64,000 bases of DNA from Thiocapsa rosea (GCF_003634315.1 NZ_RBXL01000001.1:2832501-2896500); one strand, 5' to 3'; shown: positions 46,677 to 57,335, counted from the stretch's first letter. The notes: generated from the letters alone by a model not told the origin. A program made the numbers and translations.

Positions 46677-46755
46677 ACTGCGTCCGGAACGAGATGCTCA
46701 CTTTCGAGTGAGTGCGACGTTTAGTGCATCCGCGGCCGTTAGCGGGGACGCGGTC
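46673..46755. repeat. P12: palindromic element, core C inverted, right end decayed
   Basis: CTAAACTGCGTCC to GGGGACGCGGTC: the right end is degenerate (CGCGGTCGTC instead of CGCGGTTTAA). The core GAGATGCTCACTTTCGAGTG is as in 41844. Its TAA (46674-46676) is the stop of the upstream membrane protein. Confidence 0.8.
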
Positions 46756-46801
46756 GTCGTCCCTTAAGCTGCAAGCCTTGAACAACCCGTCGCAAAATTT
46801 T

Positions 46802-46895
<94 letters not shown>

Positions 46896-46939
46896 CAGCC
46901 CTTTCTCCCGGATTTCTTGGTTTCGGCTCCGCGCTGTCG

Positions 46940-47902
46940 TCAGACCAGCCGGTAATTGTTCTTCATGTCCTGATAGATCAGGTTCGACACGCGCCGGATG
47001 ATGTCCCCCCGACTGCGGATCCAAGCGCCGTAGTTTTCGGCCCGGCTCGGTCGCTCGATGATCCCGACGACCGTGTAGGCGTGATTGCGACCGCGCTGAT
47101 CCGGGATTTCGATCACGCCCATGTCCCCGCAGAGCATCGCCGTGGAGCCGGTCTTGTTGTAGACCTTAGCCGCCGGAGGTAAGCCGGCCACGCCCTTGGA
47201 CAAGCGGTCGCCGCCCGGCAATGCCATCATGCGCAGCAGCTCTTTGCTGTTGGGCATGCGGCCTTCCCAGACCGAGATCAGAAACCGGCTGTAGTCGTGC
47301 GCCGATGCCTGGTTGCGATAGGTCTGGCCGGTCGTCGGGATCCTCTCGACGATGCGGGTCTCCTGGAAAATGGCGGGTGCGCGCTGTTTCAGAACCAGCT
47401 CGACATCCGGCGGGCCGCGGCGGGACTGGTGCTCGCTGACCAGATCCATGATCTTGTTGGTGTCCGGGTTGCTGCTGCGCTGGAGCATCCGCTCCATGGT
47501 CGTGCGCACCTCGTCGGTGTAGCGCACCTGGCTGCGGTTGCCGTCCATCTGGAAGAAATAGGCCTGCGCGACGAGCGGCTTGATCATGCTCGCGGCCTGT
47601 CGCGGCACGCCCTCGTTGATCGAGACGACCTTTTTGCGGGCGGTGAAATCGTACACCGACCAAGACGTCTTCTCGTTGGGCTGAAGCAGGCCCTGGCGGC
47701 GCATGCTCGTCACCATCTCGACGACTTGGCGCTGCAGGGATGATCGGTTCGAGGCCGCCTCGGCAAGGCCGGGCACCCCTCCGACCAAGAGTCCCGCAGA
47801 GGTCGCGGCAAGCGCCGCAAGAAAGTTGCGTCGATCGGGACGAAGCGGGTGCCCGTCTTCGGCGATCGGCTGTTCGTCGACGTGATTGCGCTCGTACATC
47901 AT
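46940..47902 (-). CDS. class A beta-lactamase-like serine hydrolase, Tat-exported
   Basis: A 320-residue protein. A twin-arginine signal (DRRNFLAALAATSAGLLVGG) precedes a penicillin-binding-protein fold with the SxxK motif SMIK (AASMIKPLVAQAYFF) and the KTG motif (VYNKTGSTAMLCGD). Class A beta-lactamases and related cell-wall amidohydrolases share these motifs; the typical SDN and omega-loop Glu are not clear by eye, so beta-lactam hydrolysis is uncertain. The first of two adjacent ATGs (47902) is used, with GGGGGGA 6 nt upstream. Confidence 0.8.
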   Translation of the reverse strand: MMYERNHVDEQPIAEDGHPLRPDRRNFLAALAATSAGLLVGGVPGLAEAASNRSSLQRQVVEMVTSMRRQGLLQPNEKTSWSVYDFTARKKVVSINEGVPRQAASMIKPLVAQAYFFQMDGNRSQVRYTDEVRTTMERMLQRSSNPDTNKIMDLVSEHQSRRGPPDVELVLKQRAPAIFQETRIVERIPTTGQTYRNQASAHDYSRFLISVWEGRMPNSKELLRMMALPGGDRLSKGVAGLPPAAKVYNKTGSTAMLCGDMGVIEIPDQRGRNHAYTVVGIIERPSRAENYGAWIRSRGDIIRRVSNLIYQDMKNNYRLV

Positions 47903-48252
47903 CGGTTCCCCCCCGTGATCCGGATTCGGCCTGCGGCCGCCCGCCGGTCCGGGTGAGCAGTGATTCGGAGCATCCCCGGCCGGCGTCGCGACGCGTCCGG
48001 AACACGCTTCAGCCTCGGACGTCCCCAAGCGAAAGGCGGTAGCAGTTCGAGCGCAAGGATAGGCGGGTCCTGCCGGATTGGCAAGAAAACGCCGACGAAA
48101 AGACCCGATATGTCAGACGGATTGCGCCCGTTATTGATGAGAGTTCGGATCGACTCCGTCGGCCTCTTTTGCGATGTCGGCCGGGCGACCGACACCGCAG
48201 CGGCAGGGCGCGAGCGCGCACCGCGATTCGAAAACCCCTGACTGGAGGCTCC
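47903..48252. other. gene-free interval
   Basis: About 350 bp between the hydrolase start and the end of the DsrC-like gene (same strand). I see no gene, repeat element or clear hairpin; it presumably carries the hydrolase promoter. Confidence 0.4.
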
Positions 48253-48612
48253 TTACTGGACGCTTCCGAACGACTTGTCCACCGCGCCCGACGGGGCCTG
48301 GAGTCCGGCAAACCGACAGCCTTGCGCGACCGGGCCGCCCGGGAAGATCCCATAGAGGTACTTCAGGCCCCCGCGGCCATGGAACGCCTCTTCCAGCGCG
48401 TCGTGAAGATCCCGCACGTTGGGTTTCTCGTGACGCGCGAAATAGTCCTGCAACGCCTTGATCATGTCCCAGTGATCGTCGCTCAACGTCACCGCGTCGG
48501 TCTGAGCCGCAGCGATCGCCTGCTCGCGCGTCCAGTCGTCCGGGGCGTCCGGAAACTCCGCGTCGCGCACGACGGAGCCCGGATTCATGATCTCACCCAT
48601 GCTTTGTGCCAC
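48253..48612 (-). CDS. TusE/DsrC-family sulfur carrier-like protein with one C-terminal cysteine
   Basis: A 119-residue DsrC/TusE-family protein (LSDDHWDMIKALQDYFARH, LKYLYGIFPGGPVAQGCRFA). DsrC carries two C-terminal cysteines 11 residues apart; the penultimate one is the persulfide carrier and is also kept in TusE. Here Cys99 matches the upstream cysteine, but the penultimate position is Ala110, and nine residues (VDKSFGSVQ) extend the end. It therefore cannot work as a standard sulfur relay protein and may be regulatory or use Cys99 alone. GTG 48612 is supported by AGGAGG 8 nt upstream. Confidence 0.88.
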   Translation of the reverse strand: MAQSMGEIMNPGSVVRDAEFPDAPDDWTREQAIAAAQTDAVTLSDDHWDMIKALQDYFARHEKPNVRDLHDALEEAFHGRGGLKYLYGIFPGGPVAQGCRFAGLQAPSGAVDKSFGSVQ

Positions 48613-48900
48613 GATCGTTACCTCCTGAGAATGAATGATCGATCGTCGTTGCAGCGCTGCAGCCGTCGGCAGCACTGTGCCCGATGCTGCGACCCGGGCA
48701 GCCGAGAGGCCGTTCCGATGTCGCGCACGGTAGGGCATGAGTGTCGAACCTGAGCGATGTTCCGTCAACCGCTTCTCCGGGGTGTCGGGGCGCGCAGGCA
48801 GGCGATTCGTCGATTCTCGGCTTACAAGACTGGTGAGTCGACCCACGACGGCGCTACCCTATGCACTCCCGAACACACAGCATGCACAACGGAGATCGGC

Positions 48901-49881
48901 GTGAGCGAGCAGGACAAGGTCGGGTCGGGGGTCTATGTCGCCGGACATCGCGGCATGGTGGGTGCCGCCATCGTGCGTCGGTTGGAGGCCGCGGGCGTCT
49001 CTGACATCCTCGCGCGCACCCACCGGGAGCTGGATCTGACGGATACCCGGGCGGTCGATGCCTTCTTTGCCGAGACGCGGCCGTCCCGGGTCTATCTGGC
49101 GGCGGCCAAGGTCGGCGGTATCCAGGCCAACAACAGCTTCCCGGCCGAGTTCATCCATCAAAATCTGATGATCGAGGCCAACATCATCCATGCCGCTTGG
49201 CGCAACGGTGTAGAGCGCCTGCTCTTTCTCGGCAGCTCCTGCATCTATCCGCGCCTCGCCCCGCAGCCGATCACCGAAGAGGCGCTCTTGACCGGGACGC
49301 TCGAGTCCACCAACGAGCCCTATGCCATCGCCAAGATCGCCGGGATCAAGCTCTGCGAGTCCTACAACCGGCAATACGGGACGGACTTCCGCAGTCTGAT
49401 GCCGACCAACCTCTACGGCCCCGGCGACAACTTCGATCTGGAGAACAGCCACGTCATCCCGGCGTTGATGCGCAAGTTCCACGAGGCCAAGACCCAAGGC
49501 GCACCCGCGGTGACCGTCTGGGGCACCGGCACGCCGCGTCGGGAATTCCTGCATGTCGACGACCTCGCCGACGCCTGCATACACCTCATGGGGCTCGCGC
49601 CCGAGACCTACCGGGCGCACACCCGGCCCATGTGCTCCCATGTCAACGCAGGCGTGGGGGAAGACGTGAGCATCCGCGAGCTCGCCGAGACCATTCGCGA
49701 CGTCGTCGGCTTCAGCGGCGAGATCCGCTTCGACACCGACAAACCCGACGGCACCCCGCGCAAGCTCCTCGACGTCGGCCGTCTCGCTGCACTCGGCTGG
49801 AGCGCGCGTACCCGTCTTCCGGATGGGTTGGCACAGACCTACGCTTGGTTCCTCGAGCATCTGGATGCGCTCAGGACTTAA
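48901..49881 (+). CDS. fcl: GDP-L-fucose synthase
   Basis: A 326-residue NADP-dependent epimerase/reductase converting GDP-4-keto-6-deoxymannose to GDP-L-fucose. The N-terminal Rossmann motif is [36 protein letters not shown] and [20 protein letters not shown] carry the catalytic Ser-Tyr-Lys set. GTG 48901 starts with GGAG about 6 nt upstream. The product feeds from gmd, which lies 370 bp downstream across a palindromic element and a hexamer array. TAA stop is within P13. Confidence 0.95.
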   Translation: MSEQDKVGSGVYVAGHRGMVGAAIVRRLEAAGVSDILARTHRELDLTDTRAVDAFFAETRPSRVYLAAAKVGGIQANNSFPAEFIHQNLMIEANIIHAAWRNGVERLLFLGSSCIYPRLAPQPITEEALLTGTLESTNEPYAIAKIAGIKLCESYNRQYGTDFRSLMPTNLYGPGDNFDLENSHVIPALMRKFHEAKTQGAPAVTVWGTGTPRREFLHVDDLADACIHLMGLAPETYRAHTRPMCSHVNAGVGEDVSIRELAETIRDVVGFSGEIRFDTDKPDGTPRKLLDVGRLAALGWSARTRLPDGLAQTYAWFLEHLDALRT

Positions 49882-49964
49882 ACCGCGCCCAGAGCGGTAT
49901 GCGATTTTTTTGAATGGGATCGGCCCCGGCAGACTTGACGACCGCTGGAGTCGGCGCGGTTTAA
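49878..49964. repeat. P13: palindromic TTAAACCGCG element, core A
   Basis: 87 bp, TTAAACCGCGCCC to GGCGCGGTTTAA, same core and orientation as 802 and 43776. Its TAA (49879-49881) is the fcl stop. Confidence 0.9.
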
Positions 49965-49994
49965 GATATTCAAAAAAGTGGACGAAAACTCTAC

Positions 49995-50062
49995 TCGTTG
50001 TCGTTGTCGTTGTCGTTGTCGTGTTCGTCCGGAATCCGATTACGACAACGACAACGACAACG
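49995..50062. repeat. H7: GTTGTC/GACAAC inverted hexamer array with flank A
   Basis: Four GTTGTC units, a TCGTCCGGAATCCGATTAC core, then three GACAAC units, followed by GAAAATTCTGCGACGGTTTG, the inverse of flank A. It lies between fcl and gmd, where the 370-bp gap also holds P13 and no gene. Confidence 0.85.
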
Positions 50063-50251
50063 AAAATTCTGCGACGGTTTGCTCAAGACTTAGGGTGTAA
50101 GGAGCAAAATGCCTTTCAGGCATGCTCAGTCGGGATGCCTATTCTCGGAAATCGCCTTACGATCGGGCGGGGCCGATTGTTTCGGCGTGCATCGTCCAAG
50201 GCCGACGCAACGGCAACACAACAGATTGCATATCGACATCGGGGTAAGGAC

Positions 50252-51343
<1,092 letters not shown>

Positions 51344-51436
51344 GTCCGCCCTCTCTCGCCCCCCGATCAATCCGAATGACTGACTCCGGCCTTCGCGACG
51401 ACATCCTGTCGCGCTCGTGTCATCGCCGAAGCCTGC

Positions 51437-52843
51437 TCAGGGAATGCTGACCTCGGTCCCGGGAAAGCGCTGCAGCAATGCCTCTTGTAAAGCGGTCTTT
51501 GCACCCTGCTCGCCGTGGACCAGGATCACCTCCCGTGGTGGAGGGGACATGGCCCCGATGAAATCGAGCAGGTCGGCTTGATCGGCATGGGCGGAGTAGC
51601 CGCCGATGGTGTGGATGCGGGCGCGGATGTCGTAGCGGCGGCCGTCGAGCTGGACATAACCGCCGCGGGGTCCGTAGCGTTGGATGTCCCGGCCCGGTGT
51701 GCCGGCGGCCTGGTAGCCGACGAAGAGCACGTCGTGGCGCGGGTCGCCGAGCATGGCCTTGAGGTAATTGACGATCCGCCCGCCGGCGCACATGCCGCTC
51801 GCGGCGATCACGATGGCGGGACGATGCTCGCGGGCCAGATACTCGACCATGCGCAGATGTGCGGCGTGATCGTCGACCGTGAGCATCCGATCGAAGGCCA
51901 GCGGGTGGCGCCCGGACGCAAGGCGGGCCTTGGCCTCGCGGTCCCAGTGTGTGCGCAGCCGACGATAGCCGGCGGTCAGATCCGCCGCCAGCGGTGAGTC
52001 CAGCACCACCGCGAGATCCCCCCATTGCCACTTGTCTCCGGTACCTTTGGTGCCGCGGTTCTCGTGCACCAAGGTTTCCAGCTCGTAGAGCAGCTCTTGG
52101 GTGCGTCCGATGCTGAAGGCCGGGATCAAAAGGGTGCCGCCGTCTTCGAAGGCGTGCTCGACCATGGCCCGCAGGCGCTGATGACGTGAGCTGCGGTCCT
52201 CGTGGATGCGGTCGCCGTAGGTGCTCTCCAGCACGACGACATCGGCGGATTCCGGTGGGGTCGGATCCGGCAGAAGCGGGGTGTGCGGCGCACCGAGGTC
52301 TCCCGAGAAGAGCACGCGTGTGGTGGTCCCGGCGCGGGTCAGGTCGCATTCGACATAGGCGGAGCCGAGGATGTGACCGGCTTGCTGCAGACGGATGCGC
52401 AGCGCGGGATCGCCTGTGATCAAGGGGTGCCAGTCCCCGTACCGCAACGGGACCAGGCGTGCCCGCAGCCCGCGCAGGACGGCCTCGATGAGGGCGGCAT
52501 CGCGGGTGACGCCGACCTTCAGTGCATCTTCCAAGACCAGCGGGAGAAGTTCCGCCGAGGCTTGGCTGCAGAGGATGGGTCCGCGAAAGCCGGCTGCCAG
52601 GAGGTGGGGCAGGCGCCCGACGTGGTCGATGTGCACGTGCGTCAGGATCAGCGCCTGGATCGGATCGACCGCGAAGCCGATGCTCGGGCGGTCGGCACCG
52701 GAGCCGTCGGAGGCGGTCTCCGCACCTTGGAAGAGCCCGCAGTCGATCAGGACCGAGCGGCCATCGCCGAGCATGAGCTCGTGGCAGGAGCCGGTGACGC
52801 CGTCGACGGCGCCGTGGTGTGCGATCGGTGTTGCGTTGGTCAT
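51437..52843 (-). CDS. beta-CASP metallo-beta-lactamase-fold RNase/hydrolase
   Basis: A 468-residue protein of the MBL-fold RNA-specificity (CPSF73/YsaC-like) family. The metal site is THVHIDHVGRLPHL; later motifs include GHILGSAYVECDL, LFSGDLGAPHTPLL, IPAFSIGRTQELLYE (beta-CASP) and GGYSAHADQADLLDF with a further metal-binding His. Relatives are endoribonucleases; an RNA-processing role is likely but the target is unknown. It is convergent with gmd and well separated from nrdA. Confidence 0.9.
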   Translation of the reverse strand: MTNATPIAHHGAVDGVTGSCHELMLGDGRSVLIDCGLFQGAETASDGSGADRPSIGFAVDPIQALILTHVHIDHVGRLPHLLAAGFRGPILCSQASAELLPLVLEDALKVGVTRDAALIEAVLRGLRARLVPLRYGDWHPLITGDPALRIRLQQAGHILGSAYVECDLTRAGTTTRVLFSGDLGAPHTPLLPDPTPPESADVVVLESTYGDRIHEDRSSRHQRLRAMVEHAFEDGGTLLIPAFSIGRTQELLYELETLVHENRGTKGTGDKWQWGDLAVVLDSPLAADLTAGYRRLRTHWDREAKARLASGRHPLAFDRMLTVDDHAAHLRMVEYLAREHRPAIVIAASGMCAGGRIVNYLKAMLGDPRHDVLFVGYQAAGTPGRDIQRYGPRGGYVQLDGRRYDIRARIHTIGGYSAHADQADLLDFIGAMSPPPREVILVHGEQGAKTALQEALLQRFPGTEVSIP

Positions 52844-52866
52844 GTCGTCTCCATCGTCCGTGTTGG

Positions 52867-53034
52867 GGCGTGAGCTCGCTCCCGTGCTTTGCGTGGGAGT
52901 GTGGTGTGGACGCTCCGCATCCGACGCGTCTTGAATGCGTGGGCGTCTCGATCGGATCCGGTTTCCCGGCCTGCGGGGTCGCGACGCGGAGCGTCGCGGC
53001 TACACTCCCACGCGGAGCGTGGGAGCGAGTAGCA
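52867..53034. repeat. GCTCCCACGC-type hairpin repeat
   Basis: CTCGCTCCCGTGCTTTGCGTGGGAG at the left and CTCCCACGCGGAGCGTGGGAGCGAG at the right, with CGCGACGCGGAGCGTCGCG between. Such repeats are common in Chromatiales intergenic DNA. It fills most of the gap between the beta-CASP gene and nrdA. Confidence 0.6.
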
Positions 53035-53056
53035 ACAAGTGTCGGTCCGCGAACAC

Positions 53057-53076
53057 GGGGCGATTGAAATCGCCCC
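53057..53076. repeat. GGGGCGAT hairpin at the nrdA 3' end
   Basis: GGGGCGAT-TGAA-ATCGCCCC. It touches the nrdA stop codon (TAG, read on the minus strand) and may act as its terminator. Confidence 0.5.
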
Positions 53077-56000
53077 TACTGGCAGGCTTCGCACTCGGGG
53101 TCGAGGATGGAGCAGGCTGCGGGCGCGGCGGCGCCGTTGCCTTTTGCCTTGTCCATCGTGAGATAGTTGCCCCCGACCGCGCTGAGGCGGTTGGCCTTTG
53201 CGGCGTCGTCCATCGTGGATTTCTCCACGTGGGTCGCTCCCATGGAGCGCAGGTAGTAGGTCGTCTTCAGACCCCGCACCCAGGCCAGCTTGTAGAGGTT
53301 GTCGAGCTTCTTGCCGCTGGGCTCGCGCATATAAAGGTTGAGGCTTTGAGCCTGGTCGAGCCACTTCTGGCGGCGGCTGCCGGCCTCGACCAGCCAGCGG
53401 GCGTCGACCTCGAAGGCTGTGGCGTAGAGTTCCTTCAGATCGTCCGGAATGCGGTCGATCTGCTGGATCGAGCCGTCGTAGTATTTGAGATCATTGACCA
53501 TCACCGAATCCCAAAGACCGCGTTCCTTCAGATCGACCACCAGGTAGGGATTGACGACGGTGAACTCGCCCGAGAGGTTGGATTTGACGAAGAGGTTCTG
53601 GTAGGTCGGCTCGATCGACTGGCTGACCCCGACGATGTTGCTGATGGTCGCGGTCGGTGCGATGGCCATGCAGTTGGAGTTGCGCATGCCGACGCTGCGT
53701 ACGCGCTCGCGCAAGGCGTTCCAATCCAGCGTGGTGCCGGTGTCCATCTGCAGATAGCTGCCGCGCGCCTCGGCGAGCAGCTTGATGCTGTCCACCGGAA
53801 GGATCCCTCGGCTCCAGAGCGAGCCCGCGAAACTCTGATAACGCCCGCGCTCTTCGGCGAGATCCGTGCTGGCGCGGATCGCGTAATAGCTGAAGGCCTC
53901 CATGCTGTGGTCGGCGAACTGCACGGCCTCCAGGCTCGCGTAGGGGATGCGCAACTGATAAAGCGCATCTTGGAATCCCATGATGCCGAGTCCGACCGGA
54001 CGGTGCCGCAGGTTGGAGTTGCGCGCCTGCGGGACGTTGTAGAAGTTGTAGTCGATCACGTTGTCGAGCATCCGCATGGCAGTGCTGACCGTCTTCTGCA
54101 GACGCTTGGTGTCGAGCCCCTTCTCGGTCACGTGCGCGGCCAGATTGACGCTGCCGAGATTGCAGACGGCGATCTCCAAGTCATTGGTGTGTAAAGTAAT
54201 CTCCGTGCACAAGTTAGAGCTGTGCACGGTCCCGACATGCTGATTGGTGTAGCGCAGGTTGCACGGATCCTTGAAGGCGATCCAGGGGTGTCCGGTCTCG
54301 AAGAGCATGGCGAGCATCTTGCGCCAGAGATCCACGGCCTTGATCCGTTTGGAGACCTTGAGCTCGCCGCGCGCGGCACGCTCCTCGTAGCCGACATAGG
54401 CCTGCTCGAACGCCAGTCCGGTCAGGTCGTGCAGATCCGGTGTCTCGTCGGGCGAGAAGAGGGTCCAGTGCTGATCCTCGGCGACCCGTTTCATGAAGAG
54501 ATCCGGCACCCAGTTGGCGGTGTTCATGTCGTGGGTGCGGCGGCGGTCGTCGCCGGTGTTCTTGCGCAGGTCGAGGAATTCTTCGATGTCGACGTGCCAG
54601 GTTTCGAGGTAGGCGCAGACGGCACCCTTGCGCTTCCCGCCGTTGTGGACCAGCGCTGCGGCGGTCATGTAGGTCTCGTCGCCCTCGACCTTGAGGTCGT
54701 GGACCTTGGCGACCGGCGCGATGGGCGTGACCGATTTGACCCGTGTAAAGATCCAGTTGCCCAAGCGGAACCAGTTCCGCTTGGTGAGTGCCGGGACGCC
54801 GACCAGCTCGGCGATCTCGGGCACGGCCGGTATACGCAGATCGAAGGCGCGGGTGATGCCGGTGAAGGAGACCACCGTGCCGTCACCGCGTGTGCCCGTG
54901 TGGGCATTGTCGCGCTCGCGATACTGACCGGCGCAAGGGATGCCGAGTCGCAGCAGCTGATAACGCAAGCCCTCGGCGAGCGCGGCGGAGGTGTTGGTGA
55001 AATAAATCTCTTTGCCGCGGCTCACCCCACCGTCGGTTTCCAGAAGTCCCCGGACGAGCGCCAGCGCCTGATCGTGCGGCAGGTGGCTGAAGCGTCGGGC
55101 GATGCGTTTTTTGGCGCTTGCGTCGTAGAGGTCTTCGTAGCTGAAGGGCAGATGAGCCGTGTCGAGTCCGACAAAGCGGCCGGTGGTCGCGCAGCGGGCC
55201 AGGCCCCGTCCGACAGCCCACTTAATCTGGATGTATTCATTGCCCCGCCCGTTCTCCCAAAAGTGGATGCCGCGCTCGGTGAGATAGTCGCGGACGAACC
55301 GGAGATGACCAGTATCCCGGCTCGGGTTGCCCGAGACACCGAATTCGCAGCCGCGGGTGAGGTGTCCGTCGCCGAGCAGAATGCCGTAGAACCGTGCATC
55401 CGCTTGGGTGAGCTCGGGGACCGGAACGACTTCGGCGGGGATGACCTGCGCCACATAGTCTCCGCGCGTCAGCTGGCCGGCCTCGACCCACGCGGGCCGG
55501 AAACGGGCCTGCTCGATCTGGCCGAGCGTGCGCTCGATGGACTGCTCCATCGGCACGCCCTGGATGGCCCAGAAGGGATGACCGGCAGTGACGTCCAGAT
55601 CATTGACCGAATGCTTGACCGCCACCCGAACCATGGGAGCATCCTTCTGGTCGTAGACGAAGTGCTCCGTGACCTCGCGATAGCGTCCGCGCTGACCCAG
55701 CACCAGATCGCCGACCCGCACGTCCGCGATCGGCTTGGGGCCGTCGGCGGTGAAGACGGTGGTCTCCGGTGCGAAGCACTGGTTGACCGCCACCGCCGTA
55801 TCGTTCGCCACCTTCAGAAAGGGCACCACGCCCTGGCTCTTGCCGTTGGTCCCCTTGATGTGCGCGCCCATGCCGCGCACGCGGGTCCAGTCGTTGCCCA
55901 GGCCGCCGGCGAATTTCGACAGGAGCGCGTTGTCCTTGATGGCACCGTAGATGCCGTCGAGATCATCCGGGACGGTGGTCAGGTAGCAGGAGCTGAGCTG

Positions 56001-57161
56001 GGGGCGCAGCGTGCCGGAGTTGAACAGCGTCGGGGTCGAGCTCATGAAGTCGAAGCTCGAGAGCAGTTCGTAGAACTCGATGGCGCGGGTCTCGCGGTCG
56101 ATCTCGTTGATGGCGAGCCCCATGGCGACGCGCATGAAGAAGGCTTGAGGCAGCTCGAAGCGGATGCCGTCGGCGGTGTGGATGAAATAGCGGTCGTAGA
56201 GTGTCTGCAGGCCGAGATAGGTGAACTGCAGATCGCGCTCGGGTTTGAGTGCGGCGCCGAGGCGAACGAGGTCGTAGCGGGCGAGCTGCGGGTCGAGATG
56301 CTCCAGGTCAGCGGCGCGCTTGATGTAGGCCGCGAGATAGTCGCTGTAGCGCTCGGCCAGATCCGCCTGGGTTTCAACCCCGACGGCCAGCCCGAGGAAG
56401 CCCAACGCCTCGCGGCGCAGCACGTCGAGCAGCAGCCGGGCAGCGACCTGGCTGTACTGAGGATCCTTCTCGATCCTGGCGCGGGCGGACATCACCAGGG
56501 CCTGTCCGACGTCGGCCTCGCGCACGCCGTCGAAGAGGTTGCGCAGGGTGTCGGTCAGGATCGCCTGCGCATCGACGGCTTCGAGATCGCGACAGGCCTC
56601 GTCGAGCAGACGGGTCAGGCGCGCGACATCCAGCGGGCGGGTGCTGCCGTCGGGGAGGGTCACGGAGAGCGGGTGCGCGGCCTCGGCCGGCGCGCTCGCC
56701 GCCGCGCGCTCGGCACGCTCGCGGGCGCGGGCCTCGCGGTAAAGGACGTAGTCGCGTGCGACCTTGTGCTCGCCGGCCCGCATCAAGGCCAGCTCGACCT
56801 GATCCTGGATGTCTTCGATATGAACGGTGCCTCCGCCGGGCAGGCGCCGTGTGAGGGCGGAGCTGACCTGCTCGGCCAGCTCGCGCACCCGGTCGTGGAC
56901 GCGGCTGGAGGCCGCCGCCGAACCGCCTTCCACGGCGAGGAAGGCCTTGGTCATGGCGACCATGATCTTGTTCGGGTCGAAGTGGGTGACCTTGCCGTTG
57001 CGCCGAATGACCTGGACCTTGCCCGGGGTGTGGGCGGTGATCTCGGGAGCCGAGTCGCTGTGCCGGGCCGGGCTCGGGGCCACCTTCGCGGCCTGTCCGG
57101 GGCGGGCGACGGCGTCTTCGACGGACGTGGATTCGACCAACGACGGGCTCTCGGTGGACAT
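53076..57161 (-). CDS. nrdA: ribonucleoside-diphosphate reductase alpha chain with intein
   Basis: A 1361-residue precursor of class I ribonucleotide reductase large subunit, reducing NDPs to dNDPs. Two N-terminal ATP-cone regions (from VQVIRRNGKVTHFDPNKI; second near residue 150) are followed by the catalytic barrel with LSSCYLTTVPDDLDG, SNLCTEITLHTNDLEIAVCN (active-site Asn-Cys-Glu and partner Cys), and a C-terminal redox pair CEACQ. A 379-residue intein lies between VNQ and GGKRKG; without it the enzyme is 982 residues, matching two-cone NrdA of pseudomonads. ATG 57161 has AGGAGG upstream. nrdB is not in the window. Confidence 0.95.
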   Translation of the reverse strand: MSTESPSLVESTSVEDAVARPGQAAKVAPSPARHSDSAPEITAHTPGKVQVIRRNGKVTHFDPNKIMVAMTKAFLAVEGGSAAASSRVHDRVRELAEQVSSALTRRLPGGGTVHIEDIQDQVELALMRAGEHKVARDYVLYREARARERAERAAASAPAEAAHPLSVTLPDGSTRPLDVARLTRLLDEACRDLEAVDAQAILTDTLRNLFDGVREADVGQALVMSARARIEKDPQYSQVAARLLLDVLRREALGFLGLAVGVETQADLAERYSDYLAAYIKRAADLEHLDPQLARYDLVRLGAALKPERDLQFTYLGLQTLYDRYFIHTADGIRFELPQAFFMRVAMGLAINEIDRETRAIEFYELLSSFDFMSSTPTLFNSGTLRPQLSSCYLTTVPDDLDGIYGAIKDNALLSKFAGGLGNDWTRVRGMGAHIKGTNGKSQGVVPFLKVANDTAVAVNQCFAPETTVFTADGPKPIADVRVGDLVLGQRGRYREVTEHFVYDQKDAPMVRVAVKHSVNDLDVTAGHPFWAIQGVPMEQSIERTLGQIEQARFRPAWVEAGQLTRGDYVAQVIPAEVVPVPELTQADARFYGILLGDGHLTRGCEFGVSGNPSRDTGHLRFVRDYLTERGIHFWENGRGNEYIQIKWAVGRGLARCATTGRFVGLDTAHLPFSYEDLYDASAKKRIARRFSHLPHDQALALVRGLLETDGGVSRGKEIYFTNTSAALAEGLRYQLLRLGIPCAGQYRERDNAHTGTRGDGTVVSFTGITRAFDLRIPAVPEIAELVGVPALTKRNWFRLGNWIFTRVKSVTPIAPVAKVHDLKVEGDETYMTAAALVHNGGKRKGAVCAYLETWHVDIEEFLDLRKNTGDDRRRTHDMNTANWVPDLFMKRVAEDQHWTLFSPDETPDLHDLTGLAFEQAYVGYEERAARGELKVSKRIKAVDLWRKMLAMLFETGHPWIAFKDPCNLRYTNQHVGTVHSSNLCTEITLHTNDLEIAVCNLGSVNLAAHVTEKGLDTKRLQKTVSTAMRMLDNVIDYNFYNVPQARNSNLRHRPVGLGIMGFQDALYQLRIPYASLEAVQFADHSMEAFSYYAIRASTDLAEERGRYQSFAGSLWSRGILPVDSIKLLAEARGSYLQMDTGTTLDWNALRERVRSVGMRNSNCMAIAPTATISNIVGVSQSIEPTYQNLFVKSNLSGEFTVVNPYLVVDLKERGLWDSVMVNDLKYYDGSIQQIDRIPDDLKELYATAFEVDARWLVEAGSRRQKWLDQAQSLNLYMREPSGKKLDNLYKLAWVRGLKTTYYLRSMGATHVEKSTMDDAAKANRLSAVGGNYLTMDKAKGNGAAAPAACSILDPECEACQ
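54642..55778 (-). mobile_element. intein with LAGLIDADG homing endonuclease inside NrdA
   Basis: Codons 462-840 of nrdA. Block A begins CFAPETTVF with the N-terminal Cys; block B has LDVTAGHPFWA (TxxH). Two LAGLIDADG-type motifs, FYGILLGDGHL and LVRGLLETDGGV, keep the acidic residues, so the homing endonuclease may be active. Blocks F and G read VHDLKVEGD and AALVHN with the terminal His-Asn. Removal restores VNQ-GGKRKG, the conserved NrdA sequence. The residue after Asn is Gly, whereas usual inteins need Cys, Ser or Thr there. Confidence 0.9.
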
Positions 57162-57287
57162 GGCTCCTCCTGGGATGCGGTGTGACGGCGGGAAGGTGTA
57201 GTGGATGGTCCCTGGTCTCGGCGGCCGAGCGGGCGCTAGCGGAGCGGTGCGGGCTCGACACATCTGCCGAGCTGCACTAGATAGCAG

Positions 57288-57303
57288 GCACAATATATGT
57301 TGT
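57288..57303. promoter_or_regulatory. NrdR box 1
   Basis: GCACAATATATGTTGT fits the NrdR box consensus (ACACWATATATWGTGT) with a few mismatches. It lies about 130 bp upstream of the nrdA ATG and 32 bp (centre to centre) from box 2, the spacing typical of NrdR box pairs. Confidence 0.75.
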
Positions 57304-57319
57304 TTAGGAGATCCGTCAA

Positions 57320-57335
57320 CCACAAGATCTTGTGT
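57320..57335. promoter_or_regulatory. NrdR box 2
   Basis: CCACAAGATCTTGTGT contains the perfect dyad CACAAGATCTTGTG. With box 1 it implies repression of nrdA by the ATP-cone repressor NrdR when dNTPs are ample. Confidence 0.7.

Noticed and set aside
54222-57185. Nearly 1000-codon open frame on the plus strand opposite nrdA
   Set aside because: The opposite strand encodes a clear NrdA with intein; the antisense frame has no recognisable domains and results from GC skew at codon positions.
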